A DNA stretch of 64,000 bases, taken from NCBI RefSeq assembly GCF_007679495.1, contig NZ_VEGP01000008.1, positions 1 through 64,000 on the forward strand, written 5' to 3'. Positions 33,797 to 43,229 of this stretch are shown here, piece after piece. The notes beneath the pieces were generated by a model that ran no database searches, was not told where the DNA came from, and saw only the letters and a program-made list of their open reading frames with translations. Numbering within the stretch: the stretch's first letter is position 1; every line of letters starts with the position of its first letter. Origin of the DNA: Paenibacillus sp. 32O-W. Its GTDB lineage: Bacteria; Bacillota; Bacilli; Paenibacillales; NBRC-103111. The position numbers and the translations under genes are program-made.

Positions 33797-35011
33797 TTAA
33801 CGCTTCCCTCCCGCAGATGGGAGGCGTTCCGCCGCGAGCTTCAGCAGATGCCGGGCGACCTCGCGCTTGGACAGAATCGGCAGCCGCTCCACATTCCCGT
33901 CCTTGTCCAGCAGAGTAACGATGTTCGTATCCGTACCGAAGCCGGCTCCTTCGAGAGTGACATCGTTGGCCACCATCAAATCGCAGTTTTTGCGACGCAG
34001 CTTGTCCAGACCGTTCGCCTCCAGATCATTCGTTTCCGCGGCGAAGCCGATGACGTACTGCTTGGTTTTCCGCTCTCCGATTTGTTGCAGAATATCCGGA
34101 TTTTTGACCAGCCGGATGGTCATTTCCTCGTCTTTCTTCTTGATCTTGACGGGGGAGGCTTCAGCCGGACGATAATCGGCCACAGCGGCCGCCTTGATAA
34201 CAATATCGACGTCTTTCAGCCTTTCCATAACAGCCGATAGCATATCCAATGCGGAAACAACCGGAACGAACTCCACTCCTTCCGGTCTGGGCAGAGAGGA
34301 AGGTGCGCTGATCAGAACGACCTCCGCCCCCATCCCCCGGGCCTCTTCGGCAACAGCATAGCCCATCTTGCCGGAGGAATCGTTCGACAGGTAACGAACC
34401 GGATCCAGCCTCTCCACTGTCCCGCCGGCCGTCACCAGCACCTTCTTGCCCTGCAGGGGAAGATCCGGCTGCAGCATAGCAACGATCGCTTCATAAATCT
34501 GCTCCGGCTCCGCCAAACGGCCTTTGCCCACATAGCCGCATGCTAACTGGCCTTCTCCGGGCTCGATAAAGCGTACCCCCCGTTCTCGAAGGGTTTCCAT
34601 ATTGTTAAGCACCGCCGGGTGCTCGTACATATGTACATTCATCGCGGGGGCGGCAAGAATGGGGGCCGTCGTAGCCAACAGTGTCGTGCTTAACATATCG
34701 TCCCCGATGCCCAGTGCCATCTTGGCTAATATATTGGCCGTAGCGGGAGCGATAACGACCAAATCCGCATGATCGGCCAAATCGATATGGGAAACAACGG
34801 ACGGGTCCTTCTCCTCGAACGTATCCGTCATGACATGATGCCTGGAAAGAGTCTGAAACGTTAACGGCGCTACAAACTTCACAGCCGATTCGGTCATGAT
34901 CACTCTGACATCGGCCCCAGCCTGCGCGAGCTTGCTGCACAGCGATACCGCTTTGTAGACAGCAATCCCGCCGCTTACGCCCAGCAGAATCGATTTCCCT
35001 TTCAAAATCAT
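33797..35011 (-). CDS. coaBC: Bifunctional CoaBC (phosphopantothenoylcysteine decarboxylase/synthase)
   Basis: About 404 residues from the ATG at 35011 (MILKGKSILLGVSGGIA); an ATG three codons further upstream (35020) is also possible. It makes 4'-phosphopantetheine for coenzyme A. The CoaC flavodomain carries the catalytic His of LVSHIDLADHAD, PAMNVHMYEHPAV and the active-site Cys loop GEGQLACGYVGKGRLAEP. The CoaB domain begins at KKVLVTAGGTVERLDPVRYLSN and contains the synthetase KNPDIL. It lies between rpoZ and priA as in Bacillus, but separated from rpoZ by 362 bases containing a repeat. Confidence 0.96.
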   Translation of the reverse strand: MILKGKSILLGVSGGIAVYKAVSLCSKLAQAGADVRVIMTESAVKFVAPLTFQTLSRHHVMTDTFEEKDPSVVSHIDLADHADLVVIAPATANILAKMALGIGDDMLSTTLLATTAPILAAPAMNVHMYEHPAVLNNMETLRERGVRFIEPGEGQLACGYVGKGRLAEPEQIYEAIVAMLQPDLPLQGKKVLVTAGGTVERLDPVRYLSNDSSGKMGYAVAEEARGMGAEVVLISAPSSLPRPEGVEFVPVVSALDMLSAVMERLKDVDIVIKAAAVADYRPAEASPVKIKKKDEEMTIRLVKNPDILQQIGERKTKQYVIGFAAETNDLEANGLDKLRRKNCDLMVANDVTLEGAGFGTDTNIVTLLDKDGNVERLPILSKREVARHLLKLAAERLPSAGGKR

Positions 35012-35373
35012 GCTTCTCATCCTTTCTCCACGTCCATTATAATCCGGCAAACCAGACAAGCTTCCTTCGTTATAAACATTATCTAGGCATTCCAGGCAGC
35101 AAGGATAAACGGCCGTCGCCGTCCTTAGGACAGGCGCGTTTACCGATGAAATATAAGAACAGGTATATGGCGAAACTTATACTTTTTTTAAATAAGCACC
35201 CAAAAAATGACGTGCCGCCTCCGAAGCATATTCTGTCCGCATCCTACCGGGGTTGGCGTTTAAACCATCCTCCAAGCTCCGTCACTTTATACAATTTCGA
35301 CCTCACACCCATGCTTGCAGAAAAAAATAACAACCTCGAAGGGTTGTTCAAGCATTGCAGGCAGAAGATGCCG
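35012..35373. other. Repeat-bearing interval between rpoZ and coaBC
   Basis: Within a block that is usually tightly packed, 362 bases carry no gene. Short repeat copy B fills 35100-35189. A possible hairpin (CAACCTCGAAGGGTTG, 35331-35346) lies nearby. Whether rpoZ and coaBC remain co-transcribed is unclear. Confidence 0.55.
35100..35189. repeat. Short structured dispersed repeat, copy B
   Basis: Same element as at 6919 and 36593, with loop changes CTATC to CCGTC and TTTGG to TTAGG while the predicted stems (TAAACG/CGTTTA, GGC/GCC, GTCC/GGAC) are kept. The 3' part has TATAAG and CTTATA arms and ends AACTTATACTTTTTT. Confidence 0.8.
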
Positions 35374-35583
35374 TTATTCGTTCTTATGATCTAGTTTCTC
35401 GTAATAAATATAATCGGCATATAATTCTTCCAGGGCGACTCCTACCGGCTTGTGTGATTTGGGATTCTCCAGCTCCGAGACGGCCCCCTCCCTCAGCATT
35501 CTGGCCCGCTTGGCCGCGGCCACCACCAGGGAATATTTACTGTCTACTTTGGTTAACAGCTTATCGATAGATGGATATAGCAT
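35374..35583 (-). CDS. rpoZ: RNA polymerase omega subunit
   Basis: 69 residues. The omega signature is [26 protein letters not shown] followed by [15 protein letters not shown]. It stabilises the beta' subunit and assists core assembly. Its ATG directly follows the gmk stop (TAAATG). Confidence 0.95.
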   Translation of the reverse strand: MLYPSIDKLLTKVDSKYSLVVAAAKRARMLREGAVSELENPKSHKPVGVALEELYADYIYYEKLDHKNE

Positions 35584-36225
35584 TTACAGCACCTCTTCGA
35601 TCCATTTTTTTATTTTGGGAAGATACCGCTCTTTCTTGCAGTGTTCGGCGACCATAATTGAGCGGATACGGTTGCAGGCAGCTTCGACCTTATCGTTGAC
35701 AATGATGTAATCATAATGCTCGGATAAGCTGATCTCCTCCACTGCGGCCGTCATCCGCTTACGGATCGTCTCCTCCGATTCGGTGCCCCGGTTTGTAATG
35801 CGGTTCTGCAGTTCGTCTATCGAAGGAGGAAGCAGGAAGATAAAGACGCCTTCCGGGAACTTCTCTTTCACCTTAAGCGCTCCCTGTACCTCAATCTCCA
35901 GAATGATATCTTTGCCGGATGCCAAAGTCTGTTCTACAAATGCTTTAGGCGTTCCATAATAATTACCCACATATTCCGCCCACTCCAGAAGCTCCTCATT
36001 ATCAATCATGGACAGAAATTGCTCCCGGGTCTTAAAAAAGTAATTGACCCCGTCGATTTCGCCTTCCCGAGGAAGCCTCGTGGTAGCGGAAACTGAATAA
36101 ACGAGGTCTTTGGACATGGAGCGAAGAGCAGAGCAAACCGTCCCCTTCCCTACCCCGGAAGGTCCGGAAAGAACAATGAGAATCCCTCTTTCTTCGCCTC
36201 CCCACTGACATTCCTTATTCGTCAT
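35584..36225 (-). CDS. gmk: Guanylate kinase
   Basis: 213 residues from the ATG at 36225 with AAGGAAG upstream. It phosphorylates GMP to GDP. P-loop [10 protein letters not shown], the GMP-binding [17 protein letters not shown] and [13 protein letters not shown], and the [12 protein letters not shown] segment are present. It overlaps remA by 11 bases and rpoZ follows without a gap. Confidence 0.97.
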   Translation of the reverse strand: MTNKECQWGGEERGILIVLSGPSGVGKGTVCSALRSMSKDLVYSVSATTRLPREGEIDGVNYFFKTREQFLSMIDNEELLEWAEYVGNYYGTPKAFVEQTLASGKDIILEIEVQGALKVKEKFPEGVFIFLLPPSIDELQNRITNRGTESEETIRKRMTAAVEEISLSEHYDYIIVNDKVEAACNRIRSIMVAEHCKKERYLPKIKKWIEEVL

Positions 36226-36475
36226 GATCATCTTCCTTGTTGGAGAGTCGGTGGGCCACCGTTTCCGGCTGAACTGCAGACAAGATGACGTGATCGCTAT
36301 CCGTAATAATAACTGCCCGGGTACGCCTTCCATAAGTAGCGTCTATCAGCATATGACGGTCCCGCGCCTCCTGTATTATTCTTTTAATGGGTGCAGATTC
36401 CGGACTGACGATCGATATGATCCGGTTGGCGGAAACAATATTGCCGAACCCGATATTAATAAGTTTAATAGCCAT
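36215..36475 (-). CDS. remA: Extracellular matrix regulator RemA
   Basis: 86 residues from the ATG at 36475 with GGGAGG six bases upstream; upstream codons in frame are leader. The DUF370/RemA signature is [29 protein letters not shown] then [25 protein letters not shown]. In Bacillus it is an oligomeric ring-shaped DNA-binding protein that activates matrix and osmoprotection genes. It sits just before gmk as in other Bacilli. Confidence 0.95.
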   Translation of the reverse strand: MAIKLINIGFGNIVSANRIISIVSPESAPIKRIIQEARDRHMLIDATYGRRTRAVIITDSDHVILSAVQPETVAHRLSNKEDDHDE

Positions 36476-36825
36476 TCTGTTCCTCCCAAAAGTTTTGCCC
36501 TGACATCGCCTTCTCAAACGTCTGTCTGGGTTCGTCAACAAGAAAACAAAGCATATCAACCGTTGAAAAAGCGGTTCGTGCCCCCTGCGCCGCAAGGATA
36601 AACGGCTATCGCCGTCCTTTGGACAGGCGCGTTTACCGATGAATTATAAGAACAGGTATAAGGTGAAACTTATATTTTCTTATATTTCAAGTAAACCCGG
36701 CAATGATAACCCTCTTATAAAGCTATTCCCTCTGCCGGGGGGGCCGGCTTTTCAATTATGCTAATCGCCATAAGCGCTATGCCTTCCGGATATCTATTTA
36801 AACGAGTGTGACAAGCAGCATATCT
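36476..36825. other. Repeat-bearing interval between yicC and remA
   Basis: 350 bases without a gene, holding short repeat copy C at 36593-36690. Downstream is a hairpin with arms CCCGGCA and TGCCGGG (about 36694-36740). The remA promoter must also lie here or upstream. Confidence 0.55.
36593..36690. repeat. Short structured dispersed repeat, copy C
   Basis: Matches 35100-35189 almost base for base over the core and continues to GAAACTTATATTTTCTTATATTTC. The core is identical to copy A at 6919. The final segment resembles the terminal sequence of the two long repeats (AACTTATACTTTCTT). Confidence 0.8.
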
Positions 36826-37719
36826 CTATTCTAAATTCTGAACCTGCTCGCGGATTTTCTCCATTTCCGCCTTCATTTCTACAACGAGTGCGGCAATTTC
36901 CGCCGAATTCGCTTTGGAGCCAATCGTATTGGCTTCCCTGTTCATTTCCTGCAGTAAGAAATCCAGCTTGCGGCCGGCAGGTTCCGACCCTTCTCCTATA
37001 CGATCGAAATGATCGAAATGACTCTTCAATCTGGTGATTTCTTCCATAATATCGGCTTTATCCGCGATTAATGCCACTTCCAAAGCCAATCTTTGTTCAT
37101 CTATCGAACGATCCTCTAATAAAGTGCTCAGTCGCTGCTTTAACTTGCGATGATAATCGTCAACGACTGCAGGCGCCAATTCCTCAAGAAGCGCAACCCG
37201 TCTTCTTAAGCTCAGTAATCGCTCTTTAATATCCGCATGCAAATGAGCCCCTTCTGTTTCTCTCATAGCAGCAAGCTGCTCCAGCGCTTCCTGAAGAGCA
37301 TCCGTCATGGCCTCCTCGACCAGATGAATTTCGTCGGCGTCTTCCTTGAAAGCCAGCAGATCGGGAATGGACAGCAGGTCCTGGATCGCGAGCTTCCCAT
37401 CCAGCGAATATTTGTCCGCCAATTGCCGCGATGCGGCCAAATAGGCATCTGCAAGAGGCCAGTTGATCTCCGCCTTCTGAACGGATGCGGAATCCCGCTC
37501 CATAAGAATGGACAATTCCAGCCGGCCGCGAGTAATCTTCCCCTGAATCAGCTTCTTCAAGCGCTCTTCCATATAGCTCCACTGCCGGGGAATACGGACT
37601 ACAGTTTCCAGAAAACGATGGTTGACGGACTTGAGCTCCAACTGGATTCCGTACCCGCCCGCCTGACGCAAAGCTTGTCCGAATCCGGTCATACTGCGCA
37701 GCATCTGCATCACATCCAT
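36826..37719 (-). CDS. YicC/YloC-family endoribonuclease
   Basis: 297 residues. Signatures are the N-terminal LRSMTGFGQA...LELKSVNHRFLETVVRIPRQWSYME and the C-terminal GRKLDFLLQEMNREANTIGSKANSAEIAALVVEMKAEMEKIREQVQNLE. YicC-type proteins are RNases that act on small RNAs or mRNA. The start is uncertain: several in-frame ATGs (37719, 37710, 37704) are available and none has a strong Shine-Dalgarno. Confidence 0.92.
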   Translation of the reverse strand: MDVMQMLRSMTGFGQALRQAGGYGIQLELKSVNHRFLETVVRIPRQWSYMEERLKKLIQGKITRGRLELSILMERDSASVQKAEINWPLADAYLAASRQLADKYSLDGKLAIQDLLSIPDLLAFKEDADEIHLVEEAMTDALQEALEQLAAMRETEGAHLHADIKERLLSLRRRVALLEELAPAVVDDYHRKLKQRLSTLLEDRSIDEQRLALEVALIADKADIMEEITRLKSHFDHFDRIGEGSEPAGRKLDFLLQEMNREANTIGSKANSAEIAALVVEMKAEMEKIREQVQNLE

Positions 37720-37727
37720 ACCATATT

Positions 37728-39659
37728 TTAATTGATTTTACTTGCCGGTACAAGGGGGTGAGAACGATTGGTCTTGCTCCAGACGTACCTTGTCAGCTCC
37801 GCGGTCATTTCATAGTAAAGCATCGGCGTCATGAAGTAAAATCCTTTAAAATACTTTAACGCTGTATCGATAAGCTCCTTGGCTATTTCGACCCCTTCTC
37901 TTCTTCCTTCTTCCCGTTCCAGCCCCTTCATCCGCTGCCTTACCTCGTCGGAAATCCGGATTCCCGGCACCTCGTTATGCAGAAACTCGGCATTCCTTCC
38001 GCTGACGAGCGGCATAATTCCGATAAAGATCGGAACGCGGATGTGCTTCGTCGCTTCATACAGTCTTTCTATCATCTCGGGCTCATATACCGGCTGCGTC
38101 ATGAAATAGTCGGCTCCGGCCTCGATTTTCTTCTCCATCCGCGCCACGGCTCTCTCGATATATTTCACATTCGGGTCGAATGCGGCGCCGATGACGAAAT
38201 TGGATTTATGCTTGAGAGCCTTGCCGGAGTAGGCTATTCCTTCATTCAATTGCTTCGCCATCCGGATCAATCCGAACGAATTGAGATCATAGACGGAGCT
38301 TGAGCCCGGCAGGTCCCCGAATTTGGCCGGATCGCCGGTCAGACAGAGAATATGATCCATCCCCATGGCATGCAGACCCATCAAATGAGATTGCATTCCG
38401 ATAGAGTTGCGGTCCCGGCAAGCTATATGAACAAGCGGCCGGATGCCCAGCTTCTCCTTGACCAAATACCCGGTAGACAGGTTGCTCATCCGGGTCATGG
38501 CCAGCGAGTTATCGGCCATCGTGATCGAATCGACCCCCGCTTCCGCAAGCGCCGCCGCTCCTTCCATAAATTTGTCAATGGACAGTCCTCTGGGCGGATC
38601 CAGCTCCACAATGATCGTATGCCGCTCGCGAACAAGATCGACGATCGTCGGTTCCGTCCCTCCCGGTTCTCCTGCGCTGACGGACGGATTCAGCCGATCT
38701 GCTGCCGGCTTGGCCTCCACCTTCAACCCGACCGCTTCAGGCCGTGCCCCTGTGCCTTCGGTCTCCAACGCTCCATCCTGGTTCCGGCCCAGCCGGTAAC
38801 CGTCCAGCGCTTGGGCGATCGCGGCAATATGGTCCGGAGTCGTGCCGCAGCAACCTCCGATGATGCGCGCGCCGCGGTCCGCGAAGCGGAGCGCTGTGTC
38901 GGCCAGATATTGCGGAGTGGCGGTGTATGTGAACTGCCCGTCCACAAGCCCGGGCAATCCGGCATTGGGGAACACCGAGAACGGCAGTCCTTCTATCGGC
39001 CGCAGCTTATCCAGCGCGCGGAGAATGCCCATAGGCCCGCTGTGGCAATTGAATCCGACCACATCGGCTCCGGCTTCCTTGAGTTTGACGAAGGCCTCTT
39101 GCAGAGGTACGCCGTCCTTCGTTACGCCTCCGCCTTCGGTGGCGAATTGACAAATAACCGGAATCTGGCTCGCGCGGCGAATCCACTGCAGGGCCAGCAA
39201 GATTTCTTCCAACTCGTAGAAGGTTTCGAGCAGAATGCCGTCGACATTTTCCTCCAGCAAAGCTTCCAATTGTTCAACAAGGTCCGCTTCGATTTGCTCG
39301 CGGGTCAGGCTTTTGCGCTTGCCTCCCCGTACCGGGCCGACAGCCCCTACGACATATGCGTCTGTCCCGGCGGCCTGGCGTGCCAGAGCAACCCCTGCCC
39401 GGTTGATCGCCGACACTTCTTGCTCCAAACCGTATTTAGACAAATTTTCCCTATTCGCGGAGAAAGTATTCGTCTCTATCAAACGGGCACCGGCCTCGTA
39501 ATACTTGCGGTGCACATCCTTAATAACCTCCGGCTTGGTCAGGTTGAACTCCTCGTAGGAGACACCAATGGGAAACCCAAGCTGATACAGATATGTCCCC
39601 ATAGCCCCATCGCCGGTTATGATCTGCTCCTGAAGAGCCTGTTTTAAATTCGGCCTCAT
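37728..39659 (-). CDS. Bifunctional homocysteine S-methyltransferase / methylenetetrahydrofolate reductase (YitJ-like)
   Basis: 643 residues in two domains. The N-terminal Hcy-methyltransferase barrel (1-290) has ITGDGAMGTYL and its three zinc cysteines in VVGFNCHSGPM and IIGGCCGTTPDH. A low-complexity linker (about 295-335) leads to the MTHFR-type FAD barrel (ELDPPRG, RDRNSIGMQSHL, ILCLTGDP, AGADYFMTQPVY). It would make 5-methyl-THF and methylate homocysteine. It lies between the Ca-ATPase and yicC, where B. subtilis has no such gene. No SAM riboswitch was recognised upstream, although homologues are often so controlled. Confidence 0.93.
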   Translation of the reverse strand: MRPNLKQALQEQIITGDGAMGTYLYQLGFPIGVSYEEFNLTKPEVIKDVHRKYYEAGARLIETNTFSANRENLSKYGLEQEVSAINRAGVALARQAAGTDAYVVGAVGPVRGGKRKSLTREQIEADLVEQLEALLEENVDGILLETFYELEEILLALQWIRRASQIPVICQFATEGGGVTKDGVPLQEAFVKLKEAGADVVGFNCHSGPMGILRALDKLRPIEGLPFSVFPNAGLPGLVDGQFTYTATPQYLADTALRFADRGARIIGGCCGTTPDHIAAIAQALDGYRLGRNQDGALETEGTGARPEAVGLKVEAKPAADRLNPSVSAGEPGGTEPTIVDLVRERHTIIVELDPPRGLSIDKFMEGAAALAEAGVDSITMADNSLAMTRMSNLSTGYLVKEKLGIRPLVHIACRDRNSIGMQSHLMGLHAMGMDHILCLTGDPAKFGDLPGSSSVYDLNSFGLIRMAKQLNEGIAYSGKALKHKSNFVIGAAFDPNVKYIERAVARMEKKIEAGADYFMTQPVYEPEMIERLYEATKHIRVPIFIGIMPLVSGRNAEFLHNEVPGIRISDEVRQRMKGLEREEGRREGVEIAKELIDTALKYFKGFYFMTPMLYYEMTAELTRYVWSKTNRSHPLVPASKIN

Positions 39660-40094
39660 TCCTCATCCCACCCATTATGCATCTTATCCAGCAGTTTCTC
39701 TCTATCTGCATTGAACTCATTATAGCGAAGCCGATATCGGGGAACTCGATGGAGGCGGCTCCATCGGATTATAGCAGTCTATGTGCAAAGTTCTCCCTCC
39801 GATAAGGCACTGCCAAAACAACAGAACGGACCGGCGGCTTGCAGTCCGGACAACCGGGGACTGCTATCCGCCGGACCGGCCGGCTTGACTACTTCAATAT
39901 TAAGACTAAATCCCGCTGGATACCGTGTTATTCACCGAAATTTATAGTTGTGCCACTATCATATCGTAAAAGATCGGGAATGCATAGCCTTTTCTGCCTA
40001 AAAGAATGGATCTCCCGGCATTAAAGCGGTTATTGCCGCTTCTGCCCGTTTCCTGCCCGCGATCCTAACGTTGCCGCGCCTTCCCGTGAAGTAA
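39660..40094. other. Gene-free interval with a large two-part hairpin
   Basis: 435 bases between the Ca-ATPase stop and the methyltransferase start. At 39831-39874 CCGGCGG-CTT-GCAGTCC pairs with GGACTGC-TAT-CCGCCGG: two perfect 7-bp stems around a small internal loop. It is a candidate Ca-ATPase terminator, read on the minus strand, with only a loose T-rich tail. Two TATAAT-like boxes on the minus strand (about 39719-39724 and 39769-39774) may belong to the methyltransferase promoter. No SAM-I-type leader was found. Confidence 0.5.
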
Positions 40095-42872
40095 TTATCT
40101 CGTAATCGGTCTCGAGGTGTAACGCGCTCCCTTCTTATTGGAACGACCGGACATAATGCTGCCGAGTCCCATCAGGAAGGTAGGTATGGAGGCCATAATC
40201 AGCACGAGCACCCAATCGGCGAAGTTCAGGCTGACCGTTTTGAAAATTGGCTGGAGTGCTTCAATATACACGACTCCGAGCAGCAGCACGATGGAGGATA
40301 GGACCGACAGCACCAGGTACTTGTTCTGCAGCGGATTGCGATGAAAGATTGAGCGGGAGCTGCGGCAGTCGAATACATGAATGAGCTGAGCCATCACCAG
40401 CGTGGCAAATGTAACGGTCTGCGCTTTCATCAGATGACCGGGATCACCGGGATTCTGGCGAAGCGTCAGCCAGAAGGCCGCAAGCGTACACAGACCGATC
40501 AATACTCCGCGGCTGATGATTTTCCATCCCAGCCGGCGTGCAAATATATTTTCTCTGGCCGGACGGGGCTTCTGCTGCATCAAATCCTTCTCGGCCTGAT
40601 CGACGCCGAGCGCCATAGCCGGGAGCCCATCCGTAACCAGATTGACCCACAAGATTTGGATCGGCACGAGCGGCAGCGGCAGCCCTGCCATCATCGCCAG
40701 GAACATCGTCAAAATTTCCCCTACATTAGATGCAAGCAAATAGCGGATAAATTTCCGGATATTCTCATAAATTCCCCGTCCCTCTTCAATGGCGGCGACG
40801 ATGGTGGCGAAATTGTCGTCGCTGAGAATAAGAGCAGAGGCTTCTTTGGAGACATCCGTGCCGGTAATGCCCATGGATATGCCGATATCGGCCGCCTTGA
40901 TGGCCGGGGCATCGTTGACGCCATCTCCGGTCATGGCCACGACATGACCTTTCTTCTGCAGCGCTTTGACAATCCGCAGCTTATGCTCCGGAGATACCCT
41001 TGCATAAACGTAGATCTGCTCCACACTCTTATCAAGCTGCTGGTCCGACATAGAGCTGAGCTGCGCCCCGTTGACAACGAGTCCGTTGGCCGGAAGCATT
41101 CCCAATTGCTTGGCGATCGCCTCCGCCGTCGTTTGATGATCTCCCGTAATCATTACCGTGCGTATGCCGGCTTTCTTGCATTTATGAATCGCTTCACGCA
41201 CTTCTTTGCGCGGCGGATCGATCATTCCCGCCAACCCGATAAAAACAAGATTCTTCTCGGCATCCTCTTCGCTCTGGCAAGAATCCGCGGACTTAAGCTC
41301 CCGGTATGCCATTCCCAGCACCCGCAGCGCAGACTTGGCCATTCCTTCGTTGGCGGCAAGCACCTTCTGCTTCATCGTATTGGTGAACGGGATGACCTTG
41401 TTGTCCCATAACACATAATTGCATCGCTCTATCAGCATATCCGGGGCACCCTTGGTGTAGATCACCCGGCCGCCTGAATCGCTGACCACGACGGACATCC
41501 GTTTGCGTTCGGAGTCGAAGGGAAATTCCTTAATCCGCTCCGTCTCCCCGGGCTCAGACGAGTTTAGTATTCCGGCCTTGGCACTCAGGACAACCAGCGC
41601 TCCTTCGGTGGGATCCCCGTTAATATTCCAAGTGGCGGCTTCCTCGCCCTTCGCTTTTTTGCCCTTGCTTTCCTGCGGGCGAATCTCTACCAGCCTGGCA
41701 TTATTACAGTAGGCAGCCACTTTAAGAAAGCGGTCGAGCATCGGTTCCCGGGCCGCATCCAGCTTCTTGCCCTCATAGACGATTTCCCCCTTGGGCTCGT
41801 AGCCCTCTCCGGTCACCTCCAGCAGCCGCCCGCCAAGCCAAATGTGCGTGACGGTCATCTTGTTTTGGGTTAGCGTCCCTGTTTTGTCCGAGCAAATCAC
41901 CGAGGCGCAGCCCAACGTTTCTACAGAGGGCAGCTTGCGTACGATCGCTTTGCGCTTGATCATCCTCTGCACTCCCATAGCGAGCGCTATCGTCACTATG
42001 GCTGGCAGGCCTTCGGGAATTGCCGCCACCGCGAGCGTAACTCCCGCCAGGAACATTCCGTAGGCAGGCTGGCCATGGGTCAACCCGGCAACGACCACCA
42101 TAACGGTCAAGCCAAGGGCGACGAGAATGAGGATTTTCCCCAGCTGCTCCAGACGATACTGCAGAGGGGTCTGCATCTCCTCTGTATTCTGAATCAGGTC
42201 GGCAATTTTGCCCATTTCGGTCTCCATCCCGGTCCGGATGACGACTCCCCTGGCCGTGCCTCGGGTAATAAGCGTCCCCTTAAAGCCAAGATTACGCTGA
42301 TCCCCTACCGGAAGCTCCTCGCCAACGAGCCGTTCCTCCATTTTGCTGACCGGAACGGATTCTCCTGTCAAGGCCGACTCTTCCACATATAATCCATTGG
42401 CGGCCAGCCAACGGACATCGGCCGGAACCCGGTCACCGCTTTCCAGCAGAACAATGTCGCCCGGAACCAATTCAACCGCCGCCAGATGCAGCAGGTTTCC
42501 ATCCCGGATGACTTTGGCCGTCGGCGCCGAAAGCTCCTTCAATGCCTGAAGGGACCGTTCCGCTCTGAACTCCTGAATGAACCCCAGCACACCATTCATC
42601 AAAATAATGGCAATGATCGTGATGGCATCCAGGTATTCCCCCAGCAATCCGGAGATTAGCGTCGCCCCCATAAGCACAAGAACCATGAAATCTTTGAACT
42701 GGTTTAAGAATAACGTCACCGGCGATATTTTCTTCCCTTCCGCCAATACGTTATCCCCAACCGCCGCACGGCGTTTTTCCGCCTCGACTTGTGTCAGCCC
42801 TTGCCCGCTATCGGTCTCCAGCAGCTGCAGCGTTTCGTCCACGGACATCTGGTACCATTTTTTCTGACTCAT
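40095..42872 (-). CDS. P-type Ca2+-transporting ATPase (SERCA/PMCA-like, YloB)
   Basis: 925 residues from the ATG at 42872 with AGGAGGG upstream. P-type signatures: TGES actuator loop (ALTGESVPV), phosphorylation site CSDKTGTLTQNKMTV and hinge MTGDGVNDAPAIKAADIGISM. The transmembrane Ca-site pattern VAAIPEGLPAIVTIALAMG in M4 supports Ca2+ specificity, and N-terminal and C-terminal (cation_ATPase_C) domains are complete. In Bacillus the YloB homologue is expressed during sporulation. It is normally next to yloA; here 1.9 kb of repeats separate it from rqcH, which is also inverted relative to it. Confidence 0.94.
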   Translation of the reverse strand: MSQKKWYQMSVDETLQLLETDSGQGLTQVEAEKRRAAVGDNVLAEGKKISPVTLFLNQFKDFMVLVLMGATLISGLLGEYLDAITIIAIILMNGVLGFIQEFRAERSLQALKELSAPTAKVIRDGNLLHLAAVELVPGDIVLLESGDRVPADVRWLAANGLYVEESALTGESVPVSKMEERLVGEELPVGDQRNLGFKGTLITRGTARGVVIRTGMETEMGKIADLIQNTEEMQTPLQYRLEQLGKILILVALGLTVMVVVAGLTHGQPAYGMFLAGVTLAVAAIPEGLPAIVTIALAMGVQRMIKRKAIVRKLPSVETLGCASVICSDKTGTLTQNKMTVTHIWLGGRLLEVTGEGYEPKGEIVYEGKKLDAAREPMLDRFLKVAAYCNNARLVEIRPQESKGKKAKGEEAATWNINGDPTEGALVVLSAKAGILNSSEPGETERIKEFPFDSERKRMSVVVSDSGGRVIYTKGAPDMLIERCNYVLWDNKVIPFTNTMKQKVLAANEGMAKSALRVLGMAYRELKSADSCQSEEDAEKNLVFIGLAGMIDPPRKEVREAIHKCKKAGIRTVMITGDHQTTAEAIAKQLGMLPANGLVVNGAQLSSMSDQQLDKSVEQIYVYARVSPEHKLRIVKALQKKGHVVAMTGDGVNDAPAIKAADIGISMGITGTDVSKEASALILSDDNFATIVAAIEEGRGIYENIRKFIRYLLASNVGEILTMFLAMMAGLPLPLVPIQILWVNLVTDGLPAMALGVDQAEKDLMQQKPRPARENIFARRLGWKIISRGVLIGLCTLAAFWLTLRQNPGDPGHLMKAQTVTFATLVMAQLIHVFDCRSSRSIFHRNPLQNKYLVLSVLSSIVLLLGVVYIEALQPIFKTVSLNFADWVLVLIMASIPTFLMGLGSIMSGRSNKKGARYTSRPITR

Positions 42873-43002
42873 CCGAATTTCCCTCCTACTGTTTTGCCCT
42901 GGCAAAGCTTCCTAGATCCTCTCGGACAGACTTCTAGAGTAAATCTATTCAGACGAGCTGCAAAATATCCCTGTTTGTCCCTTCTTAATAAGAATTTATA
43001 AC

Positions 43003-43167
43003 TCAACTTTCGCAGTTTGAAATAGGCAAGTGAGCCTTGATATAGATGGGTAAACCAGCAATCCAATCGAGGAGTTGACGGATTACGTCTTGCTTGTTCC
43101 GTTTGGTTTTGGCTGCGGCAATCTCCATGAAAAATTGAAAAATGCCATCAGTTGCTGGAGCGCCGTA
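43003..43167 (-). pseudogene. C-terminal remnant of a transposase
   Basis: Reading the minus strand from 43167 gives 54 codons (YGAPATDGIFQFFMEIAAA..., LLDWIAGLPIYI, ending CES and TGA) that look like the end of a DDE transposase, probably of the IS4 type. The frame is interrupted upstream by an in-frame TAG inside a perfect hairpin at 43167-43206. The stop codon lies within the IS inverted repeat. The transposase family assignment is tentative. Confidence 0.5.
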
Positions 43168-43206
43168 ACTGAACGACTACCGGCTAAAGCCGGTAGTCGT
43201 TCAGTT
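43167..43206. repeat. Perfect 19-bp hairpin
   Basis: AACTGAACGACTACCGGCT and its exact complement flank a 2-base spacer. It resembles an IS200/IS605-type end hairpin or a REP-like palindrome, and it truncates the transposase remnant. Confidence 0.7.
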
Positions 43207-43229
43207 CAATAGGCGTTTTCCGTAAAAAA

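Noticed and set aside
38352-39647. 431-codon plus-strand frame opposite the homocysteine methyltransferase gene
   Set aside because: Mirror of a gene with intact zinc and FAD motifs; Arg/His/Gln-rich shadow composition.
39660-40094. SAM riboswitch in front of the methyltransferase/MTHFR gene
   Set aside because: I searched by eye for the S-box core and terminator and did not find them; a covariance search would be needed to exclude a diverged version.
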